From positions 1-37,311 of the forward strand of contig CAVIGM010000008.1 of assembly GCA_963642455.1 (NCBI GenBank): a stretch of DNA of 37,311 nt. The letters run 5' to 3'. The position numbers and the translations under genes were made by a program. Position 1 is the first letter of the stretch. Each line of letters starts with the position of its first letter. The notes under the pieces were generated by a model, which was given only the letters and a program-made list of their open reading frames with translations, was not told the origin of the DNA and did no database searches. Positions 14,527 to 23,490 of the stretch are shown here, piece after piece. This DNA comes from Crickella sp963642455. GTDB taxonomy: Bacteria > Bacillota > Clostridia > Peptostreptococcales > Anaerovoracaceae.

Positions 14527-16368
14527 ATGAATAAGGTTATAAGGAATTTGTCTTTAATATTGTTGCTTGTAGCGCTTGTATTTTCAGGCGTATTTGTTGT
14601 TGTTTCTGCTGAGGAGACAGCAGGCATAGAGGAGATGTCTGCGGCTGAGAGTGCAGCGAATGCAAGTATTAAGTCCTACAATGCGGATGTGAATATTAAG
14701 CGCAATAATACTGCGGATTGCAAATTCAATATTGTGATGCATTTCGATAGTGCCGTAGATTCGCTTGTTATTCCTATGCCGGATGAGCTTAAGGGCGAGA
14801 TAAGAAATATTAAGGCTGTTAATTATGAATATGAATATGACGAGCTGACTAATTCGCTTAAGCTGTGGGATAAGAATAGGAGCCTGGAGGGTAATTGCAA
14901 CTTCGGCTTTTCTTATACTATTTCGGGTGTGAATAATCTCGGAGAGAAGGCGGATCATTTATATCTTTATTTCGTGCCGGGAAGCCTCGAGTATGAAATT
15001 CCAAGTTTGAAGATAAATATTAAATATTATGATGGCTTTGAGTGGGTTTCCATCAAGAGCAATGTTGCAGGTGACAAATCCGAGAGCAATATTTACGGGG
15101 CATGGAAGCAGGACAAGGGAGCAAGGACGATAAGCTTCAGCGGGGCAGATATTCCTTCGTATAGCGCGGTCAATTTGCATCTTGAATTGCCGATGGGAGC
15201 ATGGGCAAATGCGACCGAAATCGGTGCGACAAGGGATTTGGCGGATACGATGATGCTTGCCGGCATCTTGGTCTTTATAATTCTGCGAATAATTTTCCGC
15301 AAGAAAGAAGACCCTGTAATTGAGGCCTGCGAATATCCGATAGCGGAGATAACACCTGCTCAGGCGGGCTATGCCATTGATGGCATAATTGATAACAAGG
15401 ATTTTATGGCTTCGATGCTGTACCTTGCTCACAATGGATACCTTAGAATTACAGAATATGAGAGGCGCAAATTCAAATTCACATATCTTAAGGAGCCGAA
15501 GAATGACAAGCATGCAGTAACTATGCTTATGAAAATGCTTTTCAATAATGCTAAGCTTGGGGATACTGTTTCGCTTGAGAATATATCTGGCAGATTGAGA
15601 AAGGATATGCCTAAGTTCAGAAGGGCTGTTTATCACGATTTCAACGGAAGCTTCAGGCTTCTTTCGACGGCTTCGAGGGCCGCAAATAATATTGCGCTTT
15701 TCACTTTCTTTGTGGTAACGGCGATGCTTCCTCTTATGAATTATATAAGCAGGGGAGCAAGCTTCGAGAATGTTACAGACGGTATTGTCTCGGCTGTTTT
15801 GTTTGCCTTTGCGCTCACAATAGCCTTGATTTTCCTTTGCGCAGTCTACAGAAGAAATACAAGCCGTAAGGGCGATGGGAATTACAGAAGCCTTGTTCTT
15901 GCGGTACTTGTATATGCTGTTGTTGGAATCGTCTATATATACTGCAATAGATTCGCTTATCAGGGCAGACACACAGACATAATCACTGCGATTACGACCT
16001 TGATCTTCCTTATCCTGACGCCTTTGATGATTATGGGCATGAGCAGGCAGAACAAGAACAGCAGCGAAATTGTCAAGGGCACGCTGGGGCTTAAGCAATT
16101 TATCGAGAACGCAGACAAAGAAGAAGTTAAGCAAATATCGGCTAAGGATCCTGACTATTTCTTCACGCTTCTTCCTTATGCATATTTATTCTGCAAGTCA
16201 CATAAGCTTGCGGCATTATTTGAATTTACGGATGTTGACGGCCCGGATTGGTATATACCTTATGGCGTCGAATATCCATATACTTACGATATAGTTATCT
16301 TCAATTCAATGACGAGCAATCTTCAGAAGCAGCTTGATAATACTGTTTTCAAGCCTAAGCAGGATTGA
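14527..16368 (+). CDS. DUF2207 domain-containing membrane protein
   Basis: This 613-residue protein has an N-terminal signal peptide or anchor (hydrophobic 8-26, then V-S-A) and an extracytoplasmic beta-rich DUF2207 domain (about 35-235). A transmembrane helix follows at about 244-260 (MMLAGILVFIILRII). Next comes a cytoplasmic part with the family pattern I-T-P-A-Q-A-G-Y (about 277-284) and LAHNGYLRI, then two more pairs of helices (about 395-445 and 458-510). It ends in G-L-K-Q-F-I-E-N-A and L-L-P-Y-A, also typical of DUF2207. I start at ATG 14527; the longer frame begins inside the terminator. No Shine-Dalgarno sequence lies at the usual distance. The function is unknown. It precedes ppk1 by 71 nt and may be co-transcribed with it. 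Confidence 0.88.
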   Translation: MNKVIRNLSLILLLVALVFSGVFVVVSAEETAGIEEMSAAESAANASIKSYNADVNIKRNNTADCKFNIVMHFDSAVDSLVIPMPDELKGEIRNIKAVNYEYEYDELTNSLKLWDKNRSLEGNCNFGFSYTISGVNNLGEKADHLYLYFVPGSLEYEIPSLKINIKYYDGFEWVSIKSNVAGDKSESNIYGAWKQDKGARTISFSGADIPSYSAVNLHLELPMGAWANATEIGATRDLADTMMLAGILVFIILRIIFRKKEDPVIEACEYPIAEITPAQAGYAIDGIIDNKDFMASMLYLAHNGYLRITEYERRKFKFTYLKEPKNDKHAVTMLMKMLFNNAKLGDTVSLENISGRLRKDMPKFRRAVYHDFNGSFRLLSTASRAANNIALFTFFVVTAMLPLMNYISRGASFENVTDGIVSAVLFAFALTIALIFLCAVYRRNTSRKGDGNYRSLVLAVLVYAVVGIVYIYCNRFAYQGRHTDIITAITTLIFLILTPLMIMGMSRQNKNSSEIVKGTLGLKQFIENADKEEVKQISAKDPDYFFTLLPYAYLFCKSHKLAALFEFTDVDGPDWYIPYGVEYPYTYDIVIFNSMTSNLQKQLDNTVFKPKQD

Positions 16369-16392
16369 GCCTAATCAAGTCGCAAAAGTTAA

Positions 16393-16417
16393 ATGGCAAA
16401 ATGGCAAAAATGGCAAA
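16393..16417 (+). repeat. Three copies of ATGGCAAA before ppk1
   Basis: Copies lie at 16393-16400, 16401-16408 and 16410-16417, between the DUF2207 stop and the ppk1 ribosome binding site. They may be slippage-generated. No function is evident. Confidence 0.6.
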
Positions 16418-16439
16418 AGGATTAGCCGAGGGGTAGCAA

Positions 16440-18500
16440 ATGTCAAGATTATTCGAAGAGGGTTTCACACAGAATAGAGAGATATCGTGGCTTAGATATA
16501 ACGAGAGAGTCCTTGATGAGGCGCTGGACGAGAGCGTTCCTCTATTTGAGAGGCTTGGCTTTGTATCGATCTTCGCATCGAATCTCGATGAATTTTTCCA
16601 GGTGAGAGTAGGAGAGCTTATAACAGATGACAAGCTTGGCGATGATGAGCTTGATGTTCGCTCTGGCATGAATGCAGAGGAGCAGCTCAAGGCCATATAT
16701 GCGATGATTCCTCCTTTGATGAAGAAGAAGGACTATATTTACGATTATCTTGACAATAAGCTCAAAGACGCAGGCCTTATGAGGCTCTCGGTAGATCAGC
16801 TGAGTCAGCAGGAACTTGTTAAGGCGAAGCTTTTCTATTATGAAACGGTCAAGCCCAAGTTGAAGCCAATTCTACTTGATGCAAGGCAGCCAATGCCCGA
16901 ACTTGAGAGTAATCAGCAATATTTCGTGTGCGTGCTGAGATCTGACAGCTCCTATAAGATTGCTTTAATTAAATTCGGAAGCGATATACCGGCAATTCTC
17001 GTGCTGCAAGAGGGCAAAAGCGAGAAGAAGCCTCTTAGATACATTCTGACCGAAGACCTCGTCAAAGCAGTTCTGCCAAGGGAATTCAGGCCTTTTGGCG
17101 TAAGCGAACTTGCGATTATTTCTATTTGCAGAAATAGCGAGCTTGCCTCCGAGGATTCGTCTAAGGATATGCTTAAGAGCATGAGAAAGACCATCGAAAG
17201 ACGAAGCCATGCCGACCCGGACATGATGGTGACAGACAGCAAATTGTCCGCGGCCCTTGAGAAATATCTTCTAAATAAATTGGAACTTCAGCAATCGCAG
17301 GTATATACAACAAGCAGGGTGTCCCTTAGATATATCGACGAGCTCGAGGACCATATTCCAGCTAAGCTCAAAGACAAGCTCTGCTATAAGAGCCTTGAGC
17401 AATTCAACCAATTATCGCTTAGAAATGATGCCGTTATGAACCTTGTCAAGAAGGAGGACATTCTGTCGTTCTATCCTTTCGAGTCCATGGATCCTTTCCT
17501 TAGCTTGCTCAAGGAGGCTGCGGTACATCCTAAGGTTAAAGAGATTAGAATAACAATATACAGGCTCGCATCGCATCCTTTGATTGTCGACTATCTGCTT
17601 GAAGCGGTAAGAAACGGCAAGAAAGTCAAGGTTCTCATGGAACTTCGTGCCCGCTTTGATGAAGCAAATAATATCGAATGGGCAAAGAAGCTTAAGGAAG
17701 CAGGATGCAATATATATTTCGGAAACGAAGATTATAAGGTGCACTCGAAGCTTTGCCAGATAGTTCTTAAGGAAAAAGGCGAGAAGCGCTACATCACTCA
17801 GGTATCGACAGGTAACTATAACGAGAAATCTTGCAAGAGATACACGGATTTTTCCTTGATTACCTACGACCAGCGGATAGGCCGCGACGCAGACGACTTC
17901 TTCGATTCGCTTTTCAAAGGCGATGTATGCAGCTGCAAACATCTTCTTGCTGCGCCAACGAATATGAAAACCACGCTGATTAAATATATCAGGCGAGAGG
18001 CCAAGAAAGGCCCAGACGGCAGGATTTTCTTCAAGTGCAATTCCGTAACAGATGAGGACATTATCGAGGCGCTGATGGAAGCATCCTGTGTCGGCTGCAA
18101 AATCCGAATGATAGTAAGAGGCGTATGCTGTATTCTTCCGGGAGTTGAGCTGTGCACCGAGAATATCAAGATAGTGAATGTTGTCGGAAGGTTCCTTGAG
18201 CACTCAAGAGTCTATGTCTTCGGAAGCGGCGCTGATGAGGTGATGTATATTTCGTCGGCAGACCTTATGAAGAGAAATTTGGAGAAGCGAATTGAGATTG
18301 CTTGTCCTATTTATGACAAGAATCTCCGCCACCGCATCAAGGAGATTATGTCGCTTAATTATCACGACAATGTGAAGGGCAGAAAGCTCAGATCCAATGG
18401 CAAATACGCGATGAAGAAGAAGCTGTCGCCTGCAATCAACAGCCAGCAGATTCTGCTTAATACGATATGCATCGAGAAGCAGGGCAAGCATGCAAAGTAA
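16440..18500 (+). CDS. ppk1: Polyphosphate kinase PPK1
   Basis: This 686-residue enzyme reversibly makes inorganic polyphosphate from ATP. The N-terminal signature N-R-E-I-S-W-L-R-Y-N (12-21) and S-N-L-D-E-F-F-Q-V-R-V are clear. The catalytic half is phospholipase-D-like. H435 in K-V-H-S-K-L corresponds to the autophosphorylated histidine of the family, and H588 in E-H-S-R-V-Y-V-F is the second conserved histidine. ATG 16440 follows GAGGGG. No exopolyphosphatase gene is in the window. A terminator follows, so DUF2207-ppk1 probably forms a two-gene unit. Confidence 0.96.
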   Translation: MSRLFEEGFTQNREISWLRYNERVLDEALDESVPLFERLGFVSIFASNLDEFFQVRVGELITDDKLGDDELDVRSGMNAEEQLKAIYAMIPPLMKKKDYIYDYLDNKLKDAGLMRLSVDQLSQQELVKAKLFYYETVKPKLKPILLDARQPMPELESNQQYFVCVLRSDSSYKIALIKFGSDIPAILVLQEGKSEKKPLRYILTEDLVKAVLPREFRPFGVSELAIISICRNSELASEDSSKDMLKSMRKTIERRSHADPDMMVTDSKLSAALEKYLLNKLELQQSQVYTTSRVSLRYIDELEDHIPAKLKDKLCYKSLEQFNQLSLRNDAVMNLVKKEDILSFYPFESMDPFLSLLKEAAVHPKVKEIRITIYRLASHPLIVDYLLEAVRNGKKVKVLMELRARFDEANNIEWAKKLKEAGCNIYFGNEDYKVHSKLCQIVLKEKGEKRYITQVSTGNYNEKSCKRYTDFSLITYDQRIGRDADDFFDSLFKGDVCSCKHLLAAPTNMKTTLIKYIRREAKKGPDGRIFFKCNSVTDEDIIEALMEASCVGCKIRMIVRGVCCILPGVELCTENIKIVNVVGRFLEHSRVYVFGSGADEVMYISSADLMKRNLEKRIEIACPIYDKNLRHRIKEIMSLNYHDNVKGRKLRSNGKYAMKKKLSPAINSQQILLNTICIEKQGKHAK

Positions 18501-18516
18501 GGCGCGAGAGCATAAG

Positions 18517-18543
18517 AAGGGCGTTCAAAAGACGCCCTTTTTT
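18517..18543 (+). terminator. Intrinsic terminator after ppk1
   Basis: AAGGGCGT (18517-18524) pairs perfectly with ACGCCCTT (18532-18539) around TCAAAAG and runs into TTTT. Confidence 0.88.
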
Positions 18544-18566
18544 GTTGCCAATTGCCACGTAAATTA

Positions 18567-18595
18567 GTGCATTAAGAAGATAATTGTGGTAATAT
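18567..18595 (+). promoter_or_regulatory. Candidate promoter of the ileS operon
   Basis: GTGCAT (18567-18572), a 17-bp spacer, and TAATAT (18590-18595) preceded by TGG, an extended -10. The predicted leader is only about 55 nt. It has no room for a T-box and shows only a minor GCAT-ACT-ATGC hairpin. Confidence 0.45.
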
Positions 18596-18657
18596 ATATA
18601 GGTATATTTTTGCATACTATGCGCTATACATAAATTCATTATTGGGAGAGAGATTAT

Positions 18658-21600
18658 ATGTTCAAGAATTTATCAGAAAAGCCAATTGCTGAATATCAGC
18701 AGGAACAGGTAAATCACTGGAATGAGATTGATTTGCTTGATCTTTGTGTAAAGGAGAGAGAGGGCTCACCAAGCTTCGTTTTCTTTGAAGGTCCTCCAAC
18801 TGCTAACGGTAAGCCAGGCATTCACCATGTCATGGCAAGAACACTCAAGGATTCCATTAACAGATACAAGACTATGAAAGGCTTCCAGGTTAAGAGAAAA
18901 GGAGGCTGGGATACTCATGGACTGCCTGTAGAGATCGAGGTTGAGAAGACTCTCGGAATGACGGGTAAGCAGGATATTGAGAAATACGGAATTAAGGAAT
19001 TCAACGAGAAGTGCCGCGAGTCAGTATTCAAATATACAAAGATGTGGACTGATATGTCCGAGCGCATGGCATATCTCGCTGATATGAAGGACCCATATAT
19101 AACTTACAAGAATGACTATATTGAGACCGGTTGGTGGATTCTCAGGAAGGCATTTGACATGGGCCTTGTCTATGAAGGTTATAAAATTCTCCCTTATTGC
19201 CCACGCTGCGGAACCGGACTGGCTTCCCACGAAGTAGCGCAGGGGTACAAAGAGGTTAAGGTAAATACCCTTACTTGCAAATTCAAGAAGAAGGGCACAG
19301 ATAACGAATATTTCCTTGCATGGACAACAACACCATGGACTCTTGCATCAAATATCGCTCTTACAGTAGGCCCTAATATCGACTACGTTAAGGTAAGAAT
19401 GCTTGAGGGAAGCAACGAGGGTAATATTTTCTATCTCGGTAAAGATCTTGCAGATACAGTTCTTGCTGAGAAATATGAGATTATAGAAGAGCTCAAGGGC
19501 AAGGACATGGAAGGCTGGGAATATGAGCAGCTTATGCCTTTCCTCACACCTGAGAAGAACAAGAACGCCTTCATCGTAACATGCATGGATTACGTATCAA
19601 CAGAAGACGGTACGGGAATCGTTCATACCGCTCCTGCTTTTGGTGAAGACGACTATCAGTGCGGAAGAAAATACAATCTTTCGGTATTCCAGCCTGTAGA
19701 CGATAAGGGCTGCTATACAGACACTCCATGGAAGGGTCACTTCGTAATGGAAGACGGCCTTGATGTCGAGATCATCAAATATCTGGCTGCAGACGATAAG
19801 ATCTATGCTAAGCAGAAGATGGTTCATAATTATCCACACTGCTGGAGATGCGGAACTCCGCTTGTATATTATGCAAAGAAATCCTGGTATATCGAAATGA
19901 GCAAGCTCAAGGATCAGCTCGTTGAGAACAACAACACTGTTAATTGGTATCCAGATTACATCGGAGAGAAGAGATTCGGCAACTGGATTGCAGATGTTAA
20001 GGACTGGGCAATTTCAAGATCAAGATATTGGGGTACTCCAATTCCAATCTGGAGATGCGAATGCGGACATGTTCACTGCGTTGGTTCAAGAGCAGAGCTT
20101 GTTGAGCTTGCAGAGCAAGACATCGACGAGAGCATAGAACTTCATAGACCTTATGTTGACGATATTACTATGAAGTGTCCAGAATGTGGCAAGACAATGC
20201 ACAGAATTCCTGATGTAATGGATTGCTGGTTCGACTCAGGCGCAATGCCTTTCGCACAGTGGCACTTCCCATTCGAGAACAAAGATCATTTCGATGAACT
20301 TTTCCCTGCTGATTTCATTTGCGAGGGAATCGATCAGACGAGAGGCTGGTTCTATTCATTGATGGCAGTATCCACTATAGTAATGGGCTGCGCACCTTAC
20401 AGGAACGTACTTGTTAACGACCTCATCCTTGATAAGGACGGCAAGAAGATGTCGAAGTCGAGAGGCAACACAGTATCGCCATTCGAACTTCTCGATAAAT
20501 ACGGAGCAGATGCGCTTAGATGGTATCTTGTATCTGTTTCACCTGCTTGGACACCTACCAAATTTGACGAGGAAGGCGTTAAGGACGTTGTAAGCAAGGT
20601 ATTTGGAACACTCAGAAATACATATAATTTCTTCGTTCTCTATTCGAATATCGACGATATCGATGTTGAGAGCCTTGATGTTCCTTATGAGAGCAGACCT
20701 GAGCTTGATAGATGGATAATCTCCAAATACAACAAGCTTATCAAGAACGTAACTGAGAGCATGGACGCTTACGACCACATGAGAACAGTTCGCGCAATCG
20801 GAGATTTCATCAACGAGGATCTTTCCAACTGGTATATCAGAAGAGCAAGAAGAAGATTCTATGCTGAGGGACTTGATGATGACAAGAAGGCCGTATATGC
20901 GACAAGCTACGAAGTTCTTCTCGGACTTGTTAAGATGATGGCACCTATTGCTCCATTTATCTCAGACGAAATCTTCACTAAGCTCACGGGCAAGACAACT
21001 GTTCATACAGAATTTTTCCCTGAGTGCAATGAGGCTCTCATCGACGAGAAGGTTGAAGAGAGAATGGATCTTGTAAAAACTCTTGTTAACCTTGGAAGAG
21101 GCGTTAGAGAGCAGGAGAAGCTTAAGGTTAGACAGCCACTCTCCGAGGTTCTCGTTGACGGCAAATACGAGCCAATCATCAAGGATCTTACAGACCTCAT
21201 CACCGAGGAGCTTAATGTTAAGAACGTAGTATTTGAGAACGACCTCGACAAATACATGAACTTCCAAGCTAAGCCTAACTTCAGAGCTGCAGGTCCTGTT
21301 CTTGGCAAGAACATCAAGGAATTTGGCCAGAAGCTTGCTTCAATGGATGCAAAAGCACTTGTTTCGGAGCTTGCAAACGGACCTATCGAGATGGAATTTG
21401 GTGGCGAGACATACAGCATCACAGATGAGCTTCTCGATGTAAGAATCAATGCCAAGGAAGGCTTCGTTGTGGGCATGGAGAACAACGTCTTCGTAATTCT
21501 CGATACAACACTTACACCTGAGCTTATCAAGCAAGGTTATGTTCGTGAAGTAATTTCGAAGATTCAGCAGCTCCGCAAGCAGTCGGGCTTCGAGATGATG

Positions 21601-21771
21601 GATCATATAACGATTTATCTTGATGCGGATGAAGAGATTAAGGCAACCGTTGAAGATGCTAAGGACTTCATTATGGAGGAGACTCTTGCTGAGGCTATCG
21701 TAGATGGAAGCGATCTTGAGCAATTCGATATCAACGGCCACAAGACCGGAATTGCAGTAGAAAGAAGATAA
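18658..21771 (+). CDS. ileS: Isoleucyl-tRNA synthetase, type 2 (IleRS2-like) with GXHH motif
   Basis: This 1037-residue class I synthetase charges tRNA-Ile. Its length and sequence (GPPTANG, K-G-G-W-D-T-H-G-L-P-V-E) fit the longer IleRS2 or eukaryote-like group. Members of that group are often naturally insensitive to mupirocin. The first signature normally reads H-x-G-H; here residues 54-57 are G-I-H-H, with the first His and the Gly exchanged. The KMSKS loop is intact (597-601), as are the CP1 editing domain and Cys pairs in CPRCG, CECGHVHC and CPECG. The C-terminal anticodon-binding region is complete. ATG 18658 follows GGGAG. It is the first gene of a long run, and rlmN begins at the next base. 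Confidence 0.96.
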   Translation: MFKNLSEKPIAEYQQEQVNHWNEIDLLDLCVKEREGSPSFVFFEGPPTANGKPGIHHVMARTLKDSINRYKTMKGFQVKRKGGWDTHGLPVEIEVEKTLGMTGKQDIEKYGIKEFNEKCRESVFKYTKMWTDMSERMAYLADMKDPYITYKNDYIETGWWILRKAFDMGLVYEGYKILPYCPRCGTGLASHEVAQGYKEVKVNTLTCKFKKKGTDNEYFLAWTTTPWTLASNIALTVGPNIDYVKVRMLEGSNEGNIFYLGKDLADTVLAEKYEIIEELKGKDMEGWEYEQLMPFLTPEKNKNAFIVTCMDYVSTEDGTGIVHTAPAFGEDDYQCGRKYNLSVFQPVDDKGCYTDTPWKGHFVMEDGLDVEIIKYLAADDKIYAKQKMVHNYPHCWRCGTPLVYYAKKSWYIEMSKLKDQLVENNNTVNWYPDYIGEKRFGNWIADVKDWAISRSRYWGTPIPIWRCECGHVHCVGSRAELVELAEQDIDESIELHRPYVDDITMKCPECGKTMHRIPDVMDCWFDSGAMPFAQWHFPFENKDHFDELFPADFICEGIDQTRGWFYSLMAVSTIVMGCAPYRNVLVNDLILDKDGKKMSKSRGNTVSPFELLDKYGADALRWYLVSVSPAWTPTKFDEEGVKDVVSKVFGTLRNTYNFFVLYSNIDDIDVESLDVPYESRPELDRWIISKYNKLIKNVTESMDAYDHMRTVRAIGDFINEDLSNWYIRRARRRFYAEGLDDDKKAVYATSYEVLLGLVKMMAPIAPFISDEIFTKLTGKTTVHTEFFPECNEALIDEKVEERMDLVKTLVNLGRGVREQEKLKVRQPLSEVLVDGKYEPIIKDLTDLITEELNVKNVVFENDLDKYMNFQAKPNFRAAGPVLGKNIKEFGQKLASMDAKALVSELANGPIEMEFGGETYSITDELLDVRINAKEGFVVGMENNVFVILDTTLTPELIKQGYVREVISKIQQLRKQSGFEMMDHITIYLDADEEIKATVEDAKDFIMEETLAEAIVDGSDLEQFDINGHKTGIAVERR

Positions 21772-22800
21772 ATGTCAAATAAGATAAATATAATGAGCCT
21801 ATGTCCCGAGGAGCTCTCGGGCATAGCTAAGACCTACGGCCAACCGTCATTTCGTGGCAAACAGATTTTCACTTGGCTTTCCAAGGGAATAAGTAGCTTC
21901 GACGAGATGACGAATGTGCCGATAGATCTTAGAAGCAGCTTAGCAAAGGATTACTATATCGGACTGCCTGTCATCGCCAGAGCTCAGAGATCAAAGGAAG
22001 ACGGTACTGTTAAATGTCTCTTTGAATTTCAAGACGGAGCGAGAGTTGAGGCTGTATTTATGAAATATAGCTATGGCAATTCGATATGTATTTCCTCGCA
22101 GGTCGGCTGCCGTATGGGTTGCAAATTCTGCGCATCTACAATGAACGGCCTTACAAGAAATCTCGAAGCTGGAGAAATGCTCGGCCAAATCCTTGCAATG
22201 AGAAATTACACAGGCGAGGAGATAAGACATATCGTAATAATGGGAATAGGAGAGCCCTTCGACAATTATGACAATGTCTCGCAATTCCTCAGACTTGTTA
22301 ATCACAAGGATGGATACAATCTCGGCATGAGAAATATTACAGTCTCGACTTGCGGAATCGTTCCGATGATTGAACGCTTCGGAGACGATTTTCCACAGGT
22401 CAACCTGGCTGTTTCTCTTCATGCACCAAATGACGAGATAAGGACTAAGACAATGCCGATTGCCTCAAAGTACGATTACGACACACTTTTGAAGGCTTGC
22501 AAGGCATATACGGTAAAGACAGGACGCAGAATAAGCTTCGAATATTCGATGATTGATGGCGTAAATGACAGCATAGAATGTGCCGAAGAGCTTGCTAAGC
22601 ATACGAAGGGCTGGCTTGCACATATCAATCTCATTCCTTTGAATAAGGTTGACGGGCGCAATTTCAATACCGCTAATAGCAAGCGAATTCAAGAATTCAA
22701 GGCCACCCTTGAGAAATACAATATTGCAGTTACAGTAAGAAGAACATTAGGCCAAGACATAGATGCAGCCTGCGGTCAGTTAAGGAACAATTCACTATGA
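21772..22800 (+). CDS. rlmN: 23S rRNA (adenine2503-C2)-methyltransferase RlmN
   Basis: This 342-residue radical-SAM enzyme methylates A2503 of 23S rRNA, and A37 of some tRNAs. The Fe-S cluster cysteines are C113, C117 and C120 in C-R-M-G-C-K-F-C. The two catalytic cysteines are in place: C106 in I-C-I-S-S-Q-V-G and C334 in D-A-A-C-G-Q-L. A G-E-P cofactor motif is visible. It is an RlmN rather than a Cfr by overall pattern. It follows ileS without a gap and its stop overlaps rnc. Confidence 0.95.
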   Translation: MSNKINIMSLCPEELSGIAKTYGQPSFRGKQIFTWLSKGISSFDEMTNVPIDLRSSLAKDYYIGLPVIARAQRSKEDGTVKCLFEFQDGARVEAVFMKYSYGNSICISSQVGCRMGCKFCASTMNGLTRNLEAGEMLGQILAMRNYTGEEIRHIVIMGIGEPFDNYDNVSQFLRLVNHKDGYNLGMRNITVSTCGIVPMIERFGDDFPQVNLAVSLHAPNDEIRTKTMPIASKYDYDTLLKACKAYTVKTGRRISFEYSMIDGVNDSIECAEELAKHTKGWLAHINLIPLNKVDGRNFNTANSKRIQEFKATLEKYNIAVTVRRTLGQDIDAACGQLRNNSL

Positions 22801-23489
22801 ATGATTTAAGCACTATCCAGAATGTAATAGGATATAGCTTCAATAATGAGAATTTGCTAAGGACAGCCTTGACGCATAGCTCATACACATCTGAGCACGG
22901 CAAGTCATATAGCAGCAATAACGAAAGACTCGAATTCATCGGAGATGCATATCTTGACGCAATAATAGGACATAAGATTTACGATATCCTAAGAGACAGC
23001 AAAGAAGGTGTTCTCAGTAGAAAAAGAGCCGAGATCGTATGCGAGACTTCGCTTGCGGAGATAGCAAGGGAGCTCGAGCTTGGCAGCTATCTTCTTCTCG
23101 GTAATGGAGAAGAGCTGACAGGCGGCAGAGACAGAGAATCAATGCTTGCAGATGCGCTTGAGGCCCTAATCGGTGCTGTAATAATTGACGGAGGCTTTAC
23201 CGAAGGCAAGCGCGTCGTGCTTAATCTCTTCGAACAGAAGATTAGAGATGCGGTTCAAGGTCGCCTCGACAACGATTACAAATCTAAGCTGCAGGAAATG
23301 ATACAGAAGAAGTATCGAAATAATGAGATTAAATATCGGATTATAGACGAGAGCGGACCTGCGCACGATAGAACTTTTACAGCAGAAGTTTGCTTCAAAG
23401 GAAGAGTGCTTGCAAAGGGTATAGGCAAGAGCAAGGCTAAGGCTGAACAGGCTGCCGCCATGGAAGTTATCACGAAGGGAGAAATATAG
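22797..23489 (+). CDS. rnc: Ribonuclease III
   Basis: This 230-residue endonuclease cuts double-stranded RNA and processes rRNA precursors. The catalytic signature N-E-R-L-E-F-I-G-D-A (about 42-51) and the second acidic set D-A-L-E-A (about 119-123) are present. The C-terminal double-stranded RNA-binding domain runs from about 157 to 228 (DYKSKLQEM to KAKAEQAAA). ATG 22797 overlaps the rlmN stop (ATGA). The rnc-smc-ftsY order is conserved in Firmicutes. Confidence 0.96.
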   Translation: MNDLSTIQNVIGYSFNNENLLRTALTHSSYTSEHGKSYSSNNERLEFIGDAYLDAIIGHKIYDILRDSKEGVLSRKRAEIVCETSLAEIARELELGSYLLLGNGEELTGGRDRESMLADALEALIGAVIIDGGFTEGKRVVLNLFEQKIRDAVQGRLDNDYKSKLQEMIQKKYRNNEIKYRIIDESGPAHDRTFTAEVCFKGRVLAKGIGKSKAKAEQAAAMEVITKGEI

Positions 23490-23490
23490 T

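Noticed and set aside
14959..16134. Long minus-strand open frame (391 codons) opposite the DUF2207 gene
   Set aside because: It is Cys/Arg/His/Ile-rich, has no recognisable domain, and lies wholly antisense to a convincing gene. It is a shadow of that gene's codon use.
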